From NCBI RefSeq assembly GCF_900996235.1, contig NZ_CAAJGM010000022.1, positions 161,562-225,561 on the forward strand: a stretch of 64,000 nucleotides of DNA. The letters are read 5' to 3'. This stretch comes from Paraburkholderia sp. BCC1885. GTDB taxonomy: Bacteria; Pseudomonadota; Gammaproteobacteria; Burkholderiales; Burkholderiaceae. The notes under the pieces are model-generated. The model saw only the letters and a list, made by a program, of their open reading frames with translations. It ran no database searches and was not told where the DNA came from. The translations under genes and the position numbers were made by a program. Below are positions 16,579 to 25,867 of the stretch, one piece after another; the first letter of the stretch is position 1, and every line of letters starts with the position of its first letter.

Positions 16579-19500
16579 ATGAAGCCGGATAGCCGAACGG
16601 CCGACGCGTTGCGCGCCAGTTTGACGACGAATTTCCTGCTCGGGGGCGGGGAAATGGGCGCGCTGATCCGCGCATACGACTGGAACTCGACCTCGCTGGG
16701 CGCGCCGGAAAACTGGCCGCAGGGTTTGAAGACCGCCATCCGCATCATGCTCACGTCGCGCCAGCCGATCTGGATCGGCTGGGGGCCGGAGTTGCTGTTC
16801 TTCTACAACGATCCTTACAAATCGATTGTCGGCGGCAAGCACCCGGTCGCACTCGGCCAGCCGACCGAAGTCGTATGGCACGAAATCTGGAGCGAGATCG
16901 CGCCATTGCTTGCCACCGCGCTGACGGGCGACGAAGGCACCTTCGTCGAACAGAAGCTCCTGATCATGGAGCGCAACGGCTTTCCCGAAGAGACGTACTA
17001 CACCTTCTCGTACAGCCCGATTCCCAACGACGACGGCAGCGCCGGCGGCATCATCTGCGCCAACAGCGACGACACCGCGCGCGTGATCGGCGAACGTCAG
17101 TTGATGCTGCTGCGCGAGCTGGGCGCCGCGACGGCGGATGCGCGCCTGTTGCGCGATGCCTGCGAGCTGAGCGCCCGTTCGTTGCAAACCGATGCGCGCG
17201 ATATCCCGTTTGCCCTGCTGTACATGGCCGAACCCGGCGGCACCGACGTCACGCTGGCGGGCGCCAGCGGCATTACGGCTGGCCATGCTGCGGCACCGGT
17301 CTCCATGCACGCCACGGAAGCCGGACCCTGGCCGTTCGCGGAAGTGCTGAAGACCCAGAGCGCGGTGATGGTGAACGATCTGGCGCAACGCTTCGGACGC
17401 GGCCTGCCGAGCGGGCCGTGGAGCCTCGAACCGAGCCACGCGGTCGTGCTGCCGGTCATGCCCGGCGGCGAAAGTGCCCGCGCGGGCGTGCTGATCGCCG
17501 CGCTCAATCCGTGCCGTCTGTTCGACGACGGCTATCGTGCCTTCCTCGATCTGGTGGCGGGGCAGATCGGCGCGGCGATCGGCTACGCCCATGCTTACGA
17601 GGAAGAGAGGCGGCGCGCCGAAGCGCTCGCCGAAATCGACCGCGCCAAGACCACTTTCTTCTCGAACATCAGCCACGAATTCCGCACTCCGCTCACATTG
17701 ATGCTGGGGCCGCTCGAAGAACTGCTCGCGAGGCCCGCCGCCACCAGCGATGCAGATCGCAATCTGATCGAGATCACGCATCGCAACGGCCAGCGTCTGC
17801 TCAAGCTGGTCAACGCGCTGCTCGACTTTTCGCGCATCGAAGCCGGGCGCTTTCAGATCAGCACCCAGCCGACCGACGTCGCCGCCTTCACCACTGAACT
17901 CGCTTCGCTATTCCGCTCGGCGATCGAGACCGTCGGCCTGCGCCTGGAAGTGGACTGTGGATCTGCGCCGCTGATTGCAGCGATCGATCGCGACATGTGG
18001 GAAAAAGTCGTGATGAATCTGCTGTCCAACGCGTTCAAGTTCACCTTTACCGGCACGATCAAGGTGACAGTGAAGCAGACGCGCGACGGCAGCATCGAGA
18101 TGAGCGTCGCGGACTCGGGCATCGGCATTCCGCCCGACGAGGTGCCGCGTCTCTTTGAGCGCTTTCACCGCGTGGCCGGTTCGCCGGGACGCTCGGTCGA
18201 AGGCAGCGGCATTGGTCTCGCGATGGTGCAGGAGCTGGTCAAGCTGCACGGCGGGACCATCCACGTGGAAAGCACGCCCGGCGCGGGCAGCTGCTTTACG
18301 GTGGTGCTGCCGCCAGGCGCCGTGCAACTCGCCGCAGCGGATTCCGCGCGCGCCACGCCGGCGGCGCTGAGCCGCGATGCGCTGGCTTACGTGGATGCCG
18401 CGCGGCGCTGGATTCCGTCCGCCGAGCCGCTGGCCGAGATGGAACCGGACGAGCCGCAGTCCTCGCTGGAGTCCGCTGAAACATCGGCGGCACTGGGCGC
18501 CGGCCATGTGGCCGCACGCGTGCTGGTGGTGGACGACAACGCCGATCTGCGCGACTACATGCGCCGCATTCTCAGCCAGGCAGGACACGCGGTCACGGTG
18601 GCCGTCGACGGTCTGGATGCGCTCGAAGCGGTGCGCACCGAGGTGCCCGATCTGATCGTCTCGGACGTGATGATGCCGCGCCTGGACGGCTTCGGTCTGC
18701 TGCGCGAGTTGCGCGGCGACCCCGAGTTGCGCGAGACGCCGGTGCTGCTGCTCTCGGCCCGTGCCGGCGAGGAAGCGCGGGTGGGCGGCCTGGAATCGGG
18801 CGCTGACGACTATCTGACCAAGCCGTTCTCCGCACGCGAATTGCTCGCGCGCGTGGCCGGCAATCTGCAGCTTGCGCGGCTGCGGCGCGAAACCGAGCGC
18901 AATCTGCGCGAAGAATCGCGCACGCTGGAAATCCTCAATCGGGTCGGCACGGCGGTCGCCGCCGAACTCGATCTGAGCCGCGCGGTGCAGGTGGTGACCG
19001 ACGCGGCGACGGAGCTGATCGGCGCCGCTTTCGGTTCGTTCTTCTACAACCGGCCGCAGCCGGAGGACCGCGCGGACAGCCGCGACGAAGAGAACGGCGG
19101 TTACCGTCTTTATTCCCTCTCCGGCGTGCCGCACGCGGCTTTCGCCGGCTTGCCGATGCCGCGCAGCACCCCGTTGTTCGCGACGACCTTCAAAGGCGAA
19201 GGCATCGTGCGCGTCGACGACATCACGCAAGATCCGCGCTTTGGCGGCAACGCGCCGTTCAACGGTTTGCCGCCGGGTCATCCGCCGGTGCGCAGCTATC
19301 TCGCCGCGCCGGTGGTCTCGCGCACGGGCGAGGTGCTCGGCGGCCTGCTGTTCGGCCATCCGGAAGCGGGCGTATTCAATGCGCGGGCCGAGCGCCTCGT
19401 GGTGGGCATCGCGGCGCAGGCCGCTATCGCCATTGATAACGCAAGGCTTTATCAGGCGGCGCAGACGGAAATCGCCGAGCGCGCCAAGGCCCAGCACGCG

Positions 19501-21579
19501 CTGCGCGAGCTCAACGAGACACTCGAGCGCCGCGTGAGCGAGGCCGTCGCTGACCGCGACCGGCTCTGGGAACTGAGCGAGGATCTTCTGGTGGTGGCCG
19601 ATTTCGACGGCGCGCTGCAGCGGATCAGTCCGTCGTGGCAAGCCGTGCTGGGCTACCCGGTGCATTGGCTGATGACGCACTCGTACATGGACCTGGTGCA
19701 TCCCGACGACATCGCGCTCGTCACCGATCAACTGCAACGCCTGCGACGCACCGGCGTGCCGGCGCGTTACGAGAGCCGTCTGAAACGGACCGACGACACG
19801 TGGCGCTGGATCGCCTGGACCCTGTCGTTCGACCGGCCGACAGATCGCATCCACGGCGTAGGGCGCGACGTCACAACCGACAAGGAAACCGCCGACGCCC
19901 TGCAGCACGCCGAGGAAGCGCTGCGCATGGCGCAGAAGATGGAGTCGATCGGCAAGCTGACCGGCGGCGTGGCGCACGACTTCAATAACCTGCTGCAGGT
20001 GATCGGCGGCAATCTGCAACTGCTGGCGAAGGACGTGGCCGGCATCGACAAGGCCGAGCAGCGCGTGCGCAACGCGCTGGCCGGCGTGGCGCGCGGCGCC
20101 AACCTCGCGTCGCAATTGCTGGCGTTCGGCCGGCGCCAGCCGCTCGCGCCCAAGGTCGTCAATCTGGGCCGCTTTATCCGTGGCCTCGACGACATGTTCC
20201 GCCGCGCGCTCGGCGACGGCATCGAGATCGAGACGGTCGTGTCCGGCGGTCTGTGGAATACGCTGGTCGATCCGTTTCAGGTCGAAAACGCGCTGCTGAA
20301 TCTGGCCATCAATGCGCGCGACGCCATGAACGGCCATGGCAGGCTCACGATGGAGGCGGGCAACGCCTCGCTCGACGACGCCTACGCGCAGCGTAATGCG
20401 GAAGTGACGCCAGGCCAGTACGTCATGGTGGCGCTCACCGATACCGGTGCGGGCATGCCGCCGGAAGTGCGCGAGCGTGCCTTCGAACCGTTCTTCACCA
20501 CCAAGCCGGAAGGTCAGGGCACGGGGCTCGGACTCAGCATGGTGTACGGTTTCGTCAAGCAGTCGGGCGGCCACGTGAAGATCTACAGCGAGCCCGGTCA
20601 CGGTACGACCGTGCGGATCTATCTGCCACGCGTGCGTCAGGAAGAGGATCTCGAAACGCACGTCGACGCGGGACCGGCCAAGGGTGGCGCAGAAACCGTG
20701 CTGGTGGTCGAAGACGACGAAGACGTGCGCTCGACGGTGGTCGAGATGCTGAGCGATCTCGGCTACACGGTCCTCAAGGCCAAAGACGCGCAAAGCGCGC
20801 TGGCGATCGTGGAAAGCGGCGTGCCGATCCATCTGCTGTTCACCGACGTGGTGATGCCCGGCCCACTGCGCAGCACGGAGCTGGCGCGCAAGACGCGCGA
20901 GCGTTTGCCGTCCGTGGCGGTGCTATTCACGTCGGGCTATACCGATAACGCGATCGTGCACGCCGGCCGGCTCGACGAAGGTATCGAACTGCTCAGCAAG
21001 CCGTACACGTATGAGGCGCTGGCGCGCAAGGTGCGGCATGTGATGCGCAATCAGCGCTGGCTGACGCTCGACGAGGCCGGCGCCAGCGTGCAGGAAATGC
21101 AGGGCGCGAATCTCGGCGCGTTCGGCCGGGGTCTGGGTGAGGAATTCGGCGAGGAATTCGGCGGCGCGGCGAATCGCGAGGCGGGCGCGAGCTCCACGGC
21201 TGACGACCCCGATGCCGTCAATCGCCTGCGGATTCTGTACGTGGAAGACGACGAACTGGTGCGGCTCGCGACCACCGAATTGCTGCGCACGTTCGGACTG
21301 CAGATCGTCGACGCCGGTGACGAGCTCGAAGCGCTGCGCGTGCTGCGTGACCAGCCGGTCAACGTGTTGCTGACCGACGTCGGGCTGAAGGGCAAATCGG
21401 GCGTCGATCTGGCCATCGATGCCTGCCGCGGGCATCCGCATCTGCAGGTGATTTTCCTGACCGGCTACGACCTCGTGCTGACGCCGGAACAGCGGCAATG
21501 GCTGCCTCATGCAATCCCGCTACGCAAGCCATATGATCCGCTGGCCTTGATCGAAGTGCTGAAGCGTTGCGCGCGTTAA
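16579..21579 (+). CDS. Giant soluble hybrid histidine kinase with two kinase cores and three receivers
   Basis: The 1666-residue protein starts at 16579, with AGGAG ten bases upstream. Domain order: PAS-like (about 20-170), GAF (185-345), HisKA with FFSNISHEFRTPL (His366) and HATPase, receiver 1 (DDN at 652-654, phospho-Asp696 in SDVMMPR), GAF (about 770-960), PAS (about 995-1115), a second HisKA with GGVAHDFNNLL (His1133) and HATPase with GQGTGLGLSMV, receiver 2 (Asp1423 in FTDVVMP) and receiver 3 (Asp1600 in LTDVGLK). No membrane segment is present, so signals must be cytoplasmic. The two kinase types differ (HEFRTP against HDFNN). No response regulator with an output domain is adjacent; the output may be through the receivers. 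Confidence 0.93.
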   Translation: MKPDSRTADALRASLTTNFLLGGGEMGALIRAYDWNSTSLGAPENWPQGLKTAIRIMLTSRQPIWIGWGPELLFFYNDPYKSIVGGKHPVALGQPTEVVWHEIWSEIAPLLATALTGDEGTFVEQKLLIMERNGFPEETYYTFSYSPIPNDDGSAGGIICANSDDTARVIGERQLMLLRELGAATADARLLRDACELSARSLQTDARDIPFALLYMAEPGGTDVTLAGASGITAGHAAAPVSMHATEAGPWPFAEVLKTQSAVMVNDLAQRFGRGLPSGPWSLEPSHAVVLPVMPGGESARAGVLIAALNPCRLFDDGYRAFLDLVAGQIGAAIGYAHAYEEERRRAEALAEIDRAKTTFFSNISHEFRTPLTLMLGPLEELLARPAATSDADRNLIEITHRNGQRLLKLVNALLDFSRIEAGRFQISTQPTDVAAFTTELASLFRSAIETVGLRLEVDCGSAPLIAAIDRDMWEKVVMNLLSNAFKFTFTGTIKVTVKQTRDGSIEMSVADSGIGIPPDEVPRLFERFHRVAGSPGRSVEGSGIGLAMVQELVKLHGGTIHVESTPGAGSCFTVVLPPGAVQLAAADSARATPAALSRDALAYVDAARRWIPSAEPLAEMEPDEPQSSLESAETSAALGAGHVAARVLVVDDNADLRDYMRRILSQAGHAVTVAVDGLDALEAVRTEVPDLIVSDVMMPRLDGFGLLRELRGDPELRETPVLLLSARAGEEARVGGLESGADDYLTKPFSARELLARVAGNLQLARLRRETERNLREESRTLEILNRVGTAVAAELDLSRAVQVVTDAATELIGAAFGSFFYNRPQPEDRADSRDEENGGYRLYSLSGVPHAAFAGLPMPRSTPLFATTFKGEGIVRVDDITQDPRFGGNAPFNGLPPGHPPVRSYLAAPVVSRTGEVLGGLLFGHPEAGVFNARAERLVVGIAAQAAIAIDNARLYQAAQTEIAERAKAQHALRELNETLERRVSEAVADRDRLWELSEDLLVVADFDGALQRISPSWQAVLGYPVHWLMTHSYMDLVHPDDIALVTDQLQRLRRTGVPARYESRLKRTDDTWRWIAWTLSFDRPTDRIHGVGRDVTTDKETADALQHAEEALRMAQKMESIGKLTGGVAHDFNNLLQVIGGNLQLLAKDVAGIDKAEQRVRNALAGVARGANLASQLLAFGRRQPLAPKVVNLGRFIRGLDDMFRRALGDGIEIETVVSGGLWNTLVDPFQVENALLNLAINARDAMNGHGRLTMEAGNASLDDAYAQRNAEVTPGQYVMVALTDTGAGMPPEVRERAFEPFFTTKPEGQGTGLGLSMVYGFVKQSGGHVKIYSEPGHGTTVRIYLPRVRQEEDLETHVDAGPAKGGAETVLVVEDDEDVRSTVVEMLSDLGYTVLKAKDAQSALAIVESGVPIHLLFTDVVMPGPLRSTELARKTRERLPSVAVLFTSGYTDNAIVHAGRLDEGIELLSKPYTYEALARKVRHVMRNQRWLTLDEAGASVQEMQGANLGAFGRGLGEEFGEEFGGAANREAGASSTADDPDAVNRLRILYVEDDELVRLATTELLRTFGLQIVDAGDELEALRVLRDQPVNVLLTDVGLKGKSGVDLAIDACRGHPHLQVIFLTGYDLVLTPEQRQWLPHAIPLRKPYDPLALIEVLKRCAR

Positions 21580-21600
21580 GTAGAGGCGGGGCCTGACATG

Positions 21601-21638
21601 CAAACGGGCATGGCGCGATTTTTCGCCATGCCCGTTTG
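21601..21638. terminator. Hairpin between convergent kinase and metG genes
   Basis: CAAACGGGCATGGCG (21601-21615) pairs perfectly with 21624-21638 around an 8-base loop that contains five T residues. It lies 22 bases after the kinase stop and 31 bases past the metG stop on the other strand. No T-tract follows, but the 15-bp stem and its position suggest a shared 3' boundary. Confidence 0.6.
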
Positions 21639-21668
21639 TGCTTCGCTCTTCGCTCTCCGCCCGCAACG

Positions 21669-23207
21669 CTAGTTCGCCAGCTTGGGGAACAAAATCCCTT
21701 CGCTGACGACGGTGCCGGGTTTGACGCCTTCACCCCACGGCCGATCCCAGCTTGCGCCGCTGGCCACATCCGAAACGTTAGGTACGCCAAGCCACGTCTG
21801 CAGTTCTTTCATCTTGCCCGGCATCACCGGGTAGAGCAGGTTGGAGACGCCGTAGAGTGCCTCCAGCAGGGTGTACAGCACGGTATCCAGCCGCCCGGCG
21901 GCACGCGCATCCCTGGCGAGCGTCCACGGCGCGCTGTTCGCCACGTAGACGTTGAGCTGCTTCACGAACTCCATCACCTGCTCGACCGCGCGGCCGGGCT
22001 TCATCTCGTCGACGAGAGCGAGAACGGCTGCCGGTAGCTCACGCGCTCGCGCCATCAGCGCGTGTTCGGCCGCTTCGTATGTTTTCGGTGCGGGCACGAG
22101 GCCGCCGCGATACTTCACCACCATCGATAGCGTCCGCGATGCGAGGTTGCCCAGGTCGTCGGCGAGATCTCGATTCAGGCGCTGTTCGATCACCGCCTCG
22201 CTGATGATGCCGTCAAAGCCGAAGCTCACTTCGCGGATCAGCGTGTAGCGCAATGCGTCGACGCCATAGGTGCCGGCCGCCGCGAGCGGATCGACGCCGT
22301 TGCCGAGCGACTTGCTCATCTTGCGGCCGTCGGCGCCCAGCAGATGGCCCGACACATGCAGGCGCCGATAAGGCGCGATGCCCAGCGCGTGCGTCATGCT
22401 CAGCCAGAACAGGGTGTGGGTGCGCAAGATGTCCTTGCCGATCACATGCCGCACCGACGGCCAGAACCGCGCGAATTCCGGCCGATCGGGATAGCCCAGC
22501 GGTGACACGTAGCTCAGCAGGGCGTCGAACCAGACATAGGTGACATGCCGCGTGTCCCACGGAATCGGAATGCCCCATGCGAGGCGCTCCACCGGCCGTG
22601 AGATGCTCAGGTCGCCTATCGGTTCTTCCAGCAGCCTGAGCACCTCGTTGCGATATTGCGCGGGCTGGATCAGCTCGGGCGTGTCGAGCAGCAACTGGCG
22701 CATCCATTCGCGGTGCGCTTCCATGCGGAAAAAGTAATTGGGCTCGCGCCGCACAACGGGCGGCTCCTTGTCCTCCGGCAGCTTGCCGTCCACCAACTCT
22801 TTTTCGGTGACGAAGCGCTCTTGGCCGACCGAATAGAGCCCTTCGTAATCCGCGAGATAAATCTCGCCGGCGTCGAAGAGGCGCGTGAGGCACTGGGACA
22901 CGACGCGCGCGTGATCCGGCGCGCTGGTGCGAACGAAGCGGTCCGGCTCGACCGCGAGAGCCCGCCACGCCTCTTCGAACGACCGCGCGTGGCGCTCGGC
23001 GGATGCTTGCGGCGTCTCGTTGGCCTGCTGCGCGGCCCGGGCGATTTTCTCACCGTGCTCGTCGGCGCCGGTGAGCAGCATGACCTCATGGCCGGCCGCG
23101 CGCAGATAGCGCGCCATCACGTCCGCGTGGACGCTGGCGTAGGCGTGGCCCATGTGGGGCCGGTCGTTCACGTAGTAAATCGGCGTGGTGATGTATCGGT
23201 ATGTCAT
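21669..23207 (-). CDS. metG: Methionyl-tRNA synthetase, short zinc-less form
   Basis: The 512-residue class I synthetase charges tRNA-Met. Seen motifs are HMGH at residues 18-21 and KMSKS at 296-300, the anticodon-binding helix bundle (PWTLARD, NLLYPVMPGKM) and TYVWFDALLSY. It has no CXXC zinc knuckle in the connective peptide (only one cysteine in the protein) and no C-terminal EMAP-like tRNA-binding domain, so it belongs to the short type rather than the usual 680-720-residue proteobacterial form. It may be a second MetRS or an alternative, inhibitor-tolerant form. The leader upstream carries two terminator-like hairpins. Confidence 0.93.
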   Translation of the reverse strand: MTYRYITTPIYYVNDRPHMGHAYASVHADVMARYLRAAGHEVMLLTGADEHGEKIARAAQQANETPQASAERHARSFEEAWRALAVEPDRFVRTSAPDHARVVSQCLTRLFDAGEIYLADYEGLYSVGQERFVTEKELVDGKLPEDKEPPVVRREPNYFFRMEAHREWMRQLLLDTPELIQPAQYRNEVLRLLEEPIGDLSISRPVERLAWGIPIPWDTRHVTYVWFDALLSYVSPLGYPDRPEFARFWPSVRHVIGKDILRTHTLFWLSMTHALGIAPYRRLHVSGHLLGADGRKMSKSLGNGVDPLAAAGTYGVDALRYTLIREVSFGFDGIISEAVIEQRLNRDLADDLGNLASRTLSMVVKYRGGLVPAPKTYEAAEHALMARARELPAAVLALVDEMKPGRAVEQVMEFVKQLNVYVANSAPWTLARDARAAGRLDTVLYTLLEALYGVSNLLYPVMPGKMKELQTWLGVPNVSDVASGASWDRPWGEGVKPGTVVSEGILFPKLAN

Positions 23208-23216
23208 TGCCGCTCC

Positions 23217-23251
23217 AAAAAAGAAAAGGGACGCCAGCGGCGTCCCTTTTT
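23217..23251 (-). terminator. Intrinsic terminator in the metG leader (proximal)
   Basis: Minus strand: GGGACGCC / GGCGTCCC (23239-23246 with 23228-23235, loop GCT), followed by TTTTCTTTTTT. It ends only ten bases before the metG start codon. It would stop transcripts coming from the metG leader, which suggests attenuation. The plus strand also has a TTTTT tail, but no gene is seen there. Confidence 0.85.
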
Positions 23252-23256
23252 AGAAG

Positions 23257-23284
23257 CAAAAAAGCCCTCAGCGCCTGGGGGGAG
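23257..23284 (-). terminator. Second terminator-like hairpin in the metG leader (distal)
   Basis: Minus strand: CCC-CAG, loop GCG, CTG-A-GGG, then CTTTTTT. The stem is short (six pairs with one bulge). An upstream CCTGG could pair with CCAGG in the 5' arm and disrupt it. The stop codon of the small leader ORF lies in this hairpin. Confidence 0.5.
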
Positions 23285-23342
23285 AACCTGCCAGGAACAT
23301 GCGCATCGAACGAGCGTGGGCTTGAATAGCTTGAATTTTCAT
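23268..23342 (-). CDS. Possible metG leader peptide, 24 residues
   Basis: The frame ATG 23342 to TGA 23268 encodes 24 residues beginning MKIQAIQAHARSMRMF, with Met codons at 1, 13 and 15, and its stop lies in the distal leader hairpin. That placement resembles an attenuator leader responding to Met-tRNA supply. There is no visible Shine-Dalgarno site and two internal Met codons are not a strong run, so this stays tentative. Confidence 0.3.
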   Translation of the reverse strand: MKIQAIQAHARSMRMFLAGSPPRR

Positions 23343-23596
23343 CGAGAATGCGAAACGGTGATATCGAAATGATGAATGCGGATGAATGCGCGGCCCGGGC
23401 CGCAGCTTTTTTATCGTGCCAGCAAATGCGCTGATTGTCTAGCCGTCGGAAGCAGCGCCGCAAGCGGGTTGCTCGCCCGCCTCCAGAAGCACACATCGGG
23501 CCGACGCTCGGACATAATGGCGGGCAACGGCGCGCCATTGCCCGCCCAGCCGCTTAACCGCAATCGCCCAACTGTGACTGAAGAGGATTACCCCGT

Positions 23597-24502
23597 ATGG
23601 ACCGCCTCCAGGCAATGGAAGTCTTCACCCGCGTGGTCGAGACCAACAGCTTTTCGAAGGCCGCAGAACTGCTGGACTTGCCGCGTGGCTCGGTGAGCAA
23701 CCTGATTCAGGCGCTCGAACAGCACGTCGGGGTCCGCCTGCTGAACCGCACCACGCGCCAGGTGAGCGTCACGGAAGATGGTGCGTTGTACTACGAACGG
23801 TGTGTCGGCATCCTCACGGAGATATCGGATGCGGAGTCGTCGCTGTCGAACAAGCGGCAGAGCCCGGCGGGCACTATCCGCGTCGATACTTCCGGCACGC
23901 TGGCCAAGGCCCTGTTGCTGCCGGCGCTCGGCGATTTCTACCAGCAGTATCCGGAGATCGAAGTGCGTCTCGGCCTCGCCGACCGCAATATCGACCTGAT
24001 CCAGGACGGCGTCGATTGCGTGATCCGCATGGGCTTTCTCGAAGAGTCGAGTCTCGTCGCGCGCCGCATCGGCAGTTCGCGCATTACCACCTGCGCGTCG
24101 CCCGCGTATCTGGCCGAGCACGGCGCGCCGACCACGCTGGAAGAATTGCAGGGGCATCGCGCCGTCAACTACGTGTCCGCGCGCAGCGGCAAAGTGTTCC
24201 CCTTCGAGTACGAGATCAATGGCGAAGTGGTCAGGGTGACGCTGGACGGCGCGCTCGCCGTGAACGACGGCACGGTGTACATCACCGCAGGCGCGCTCGG
24301 TTACGGCATCATCCAGCCCTCGCGCTTCATGGTCGCGGACATGATCGAGCGGGGCGAATTGCAGGAGATTCTCACCTCGTACCGGATACCGCCCACGCCG
24401 CTGTCCATTCTTTATCCGCACCGGCGCATGAGTTCGCGGGTTCGTGCATTCACCGAATGGATTACGCAACTGGCGGCCCAGCATCCGGATCTGGGCATGT
24501 AA
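23597..24502 (+). CDS. LysR-family transcriptional regulator
   Basis: The 301-residue protein has an N-terminal winged helix-turn-helix (residues 5-63: VVETNSFSKAAELLDLPRGSVSNLIQALEQHVGVRLLNRTTR) and a LysR substrate-binding domain. The pattern RTTRQVSVTEDGALYYERC places it in the large CrgA/DmlR-like group. GAGG precedes the ATG. It is divergent from metG, which is an unlikely target; the acyltransferase downstream is on the same strand. The target and ligand cannot be read from the sequence. Confidence 0.92.
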   Translation: MDRLQAMEVFTRVVETNSFSKAAELLDLPRGSVSNLIQALEQHVGVRLLNRTTRQVSVTEDGALYYERCVGILTEISDAESSLSNKRQSPAGTIRVDTSGTLAKALLLPALGDFYQQYPEIEVRLGLADRNIDLIQDGVDCVIRMGFLEESSLVARRIGSSRITTCASPAYLAEHGAPTTLEELQGHRAVNYVSARSGKVFPFEYEINGEVVRVTLDGALAVNDGTVYITAGALGYGIIQPSRFMVADMIERGELQEILTSYRIPPTPLSILYPHRRMSSRVRAFTEWITQLAAQHPDLGM

Positions 24503-24711
24503 AACGGCTACGTAAAGCGCGTATAAAAAATAGGGCGGCGTGGCGCGAGATACACCGGAATTATTTTTTTACAACAAAGTATTTCGCGCCAAACGAAGCA
24601 TTTTTTTTAAATTGATTCGTCGTACCTGTAAGGTTTTTTTCTCGTCCATCGCGTCCTATCATGGCCCGAAGGCGGCTTGGCCGCGCGCATATCGACCGGG
24701 CGACGGCATAT

Positions 24712-25848
24712 ATGGACAACAGGATTCGAGGTTTCGACGGACTACGCGCTATCGCGGTGCTCATGGTGTTTCTACAGCATCGGGTGCTGAGCGCCGGTGA
24801 CGAGACCGGCCATCTAGGCGTATGGATATTTTTCGCGCTCAGCGGCTTTCTGATTACCGGCATTTTGAGCGCGCAACGCAGAACCATTGAAACGGGTGCA
24901 AGCGATTTTTTTACCGAACTCAAACGCTTTCTGTTTCGCCGCACGCTGCGCATTTTTCCGATTTACTACCTGCTGCTGGTCATTATGGCCGTCCTGATGA
25001 TGCTGGGGCACGTCAGTCCGCAACTGAAAAGCGGTTTGCCATTTCATTTCGCCTATCTGACGAATATCTGGATCGGCGAGGTGCTGCGTTACTGGCCAGG
25101 GCCGTGGTCGCACCTGTGGAGCCTGTCGATTGAAGAGCAGTTCTATCTGTTCTTTGCGCCGCTGCTGTTGCTAGTGCCGGCGCGCTGGCATCTGCGGGTT
25201 TGCTATGCGGTATTCGTCGCCGGCATGGTGTCGCTGCTGTGGATGCGCGTGACCGGCACGCCGGAGATTGTCATCTATACCCATCCGCTGACGAACTTCT
25301 GGATGCTGGCGCTGGGCGGCATCGGCGGGGCCTGGTTGCGCATGGAAGGCTCGCGCTTGCGCGCAATGCTGGCGCGGCCGTGGAGCTTCGTGCTGTTGTT
25401 GCTCGGCGTGATGGCGCTGTGCGCCACCGAACCGGACTGGGCGAACACCACCATCAGCGCCGCCGTCTATACGCTGCTGTGCGCGCTCTATGGCATCGGC
25501 ATCGCCGCGCTGGTCTGCGCGGTGGCGTGTAGCGGCAGCGCCGCGCTGGTGGGTGTGCTGGAAACGCCCTGGCTGGCGTCGCTTGGACGCATCAGCTACG
25601 GGTTTTATCTGTATCACAACTTCGTGCCGGACCCGGCGCGGCTCAATCGCGTGAAGGCGCTGTTTCACGGCGCGGGCGAGCCGGTCTGGCTGCGGGTGGG
25701 CGGCATTGCGATTTCGTTTGGTGTGTCGCTGCTGCTAGCAAAGCTGTCGTGGCGCTTTATCGAAGCGCCGATTCTGCGCCGCAAGACGGAGTGGACCCAG
25801 CGGGTGGTGAATACGACGCAGCGTCGCGCGGAGTTTTACAAGGGTTGA
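24712..25848 (+). CDS. Acyltransferase 3 family membrane protein
   Basis: The protein has 378 residues from 24712 (MDNRIRGFDGLRAIAVLMVFLQH), where the family normally starts; a start at 24661 would add 17 residues. About ten membrane helices are visible. The conserved FDGLRAIAVL, a His in FLQHR, FFALSGFLITG, an Arg-rich RRTLRIFPIYYL and LWSLSIEEQFYLF are typical of OafA/YrhL-like O-acyltransferases, which acylate lipopolysaccharide, exopolysaccharide or other glycans. The 209 bases upstream are unusually AT-rich with several T and A runs. No other polysaccharide genes are near, so the substrate is unknown. Confidence 0.9.
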   Translation: MDNRIRGFDGLRAIAVLMVFLQHRVLSAGDETGHLGVWIFFALSGFLITGILSAQRRTIETGASDFFTELKRFLFRRTLRIFPIYYLLLVIMAVLMMLGHVSPQLKSGLPFHFAYLTNIWIGEVLRYWPGPWSHLWSLSIEEQFYLFFAPLLLLVPARWHLRVCYAVFVAGMVSLLWMRVTGTPEIVIYTHPLTNFWMLALGGIGGAWLRMEGSRLRAMLARPWSFVLLLLGVMALCATEPDWANTTISAAVYTLLCALYGIGIAALVCAVACSGSAALVGVLETPWLASLGRISYGFYLYHNFVPDPARLNRVKALFHGAGEPVWLRVGGIAISFGVSLLLAKLSWRFIEAPILRRKTEWTQRVVNTTQRRAEFYKG

Positions 25849-25867
25849 GCGAAGCAGAGCGGCAGCC

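Noticed and set aside
17908..20832. Very long minus-strand open frame of 974 codons
   Set aside because: It lies opposite the hybrid kinase gene and reflects the high GC in third positions; it has no start signal and no recognisable protein motif.
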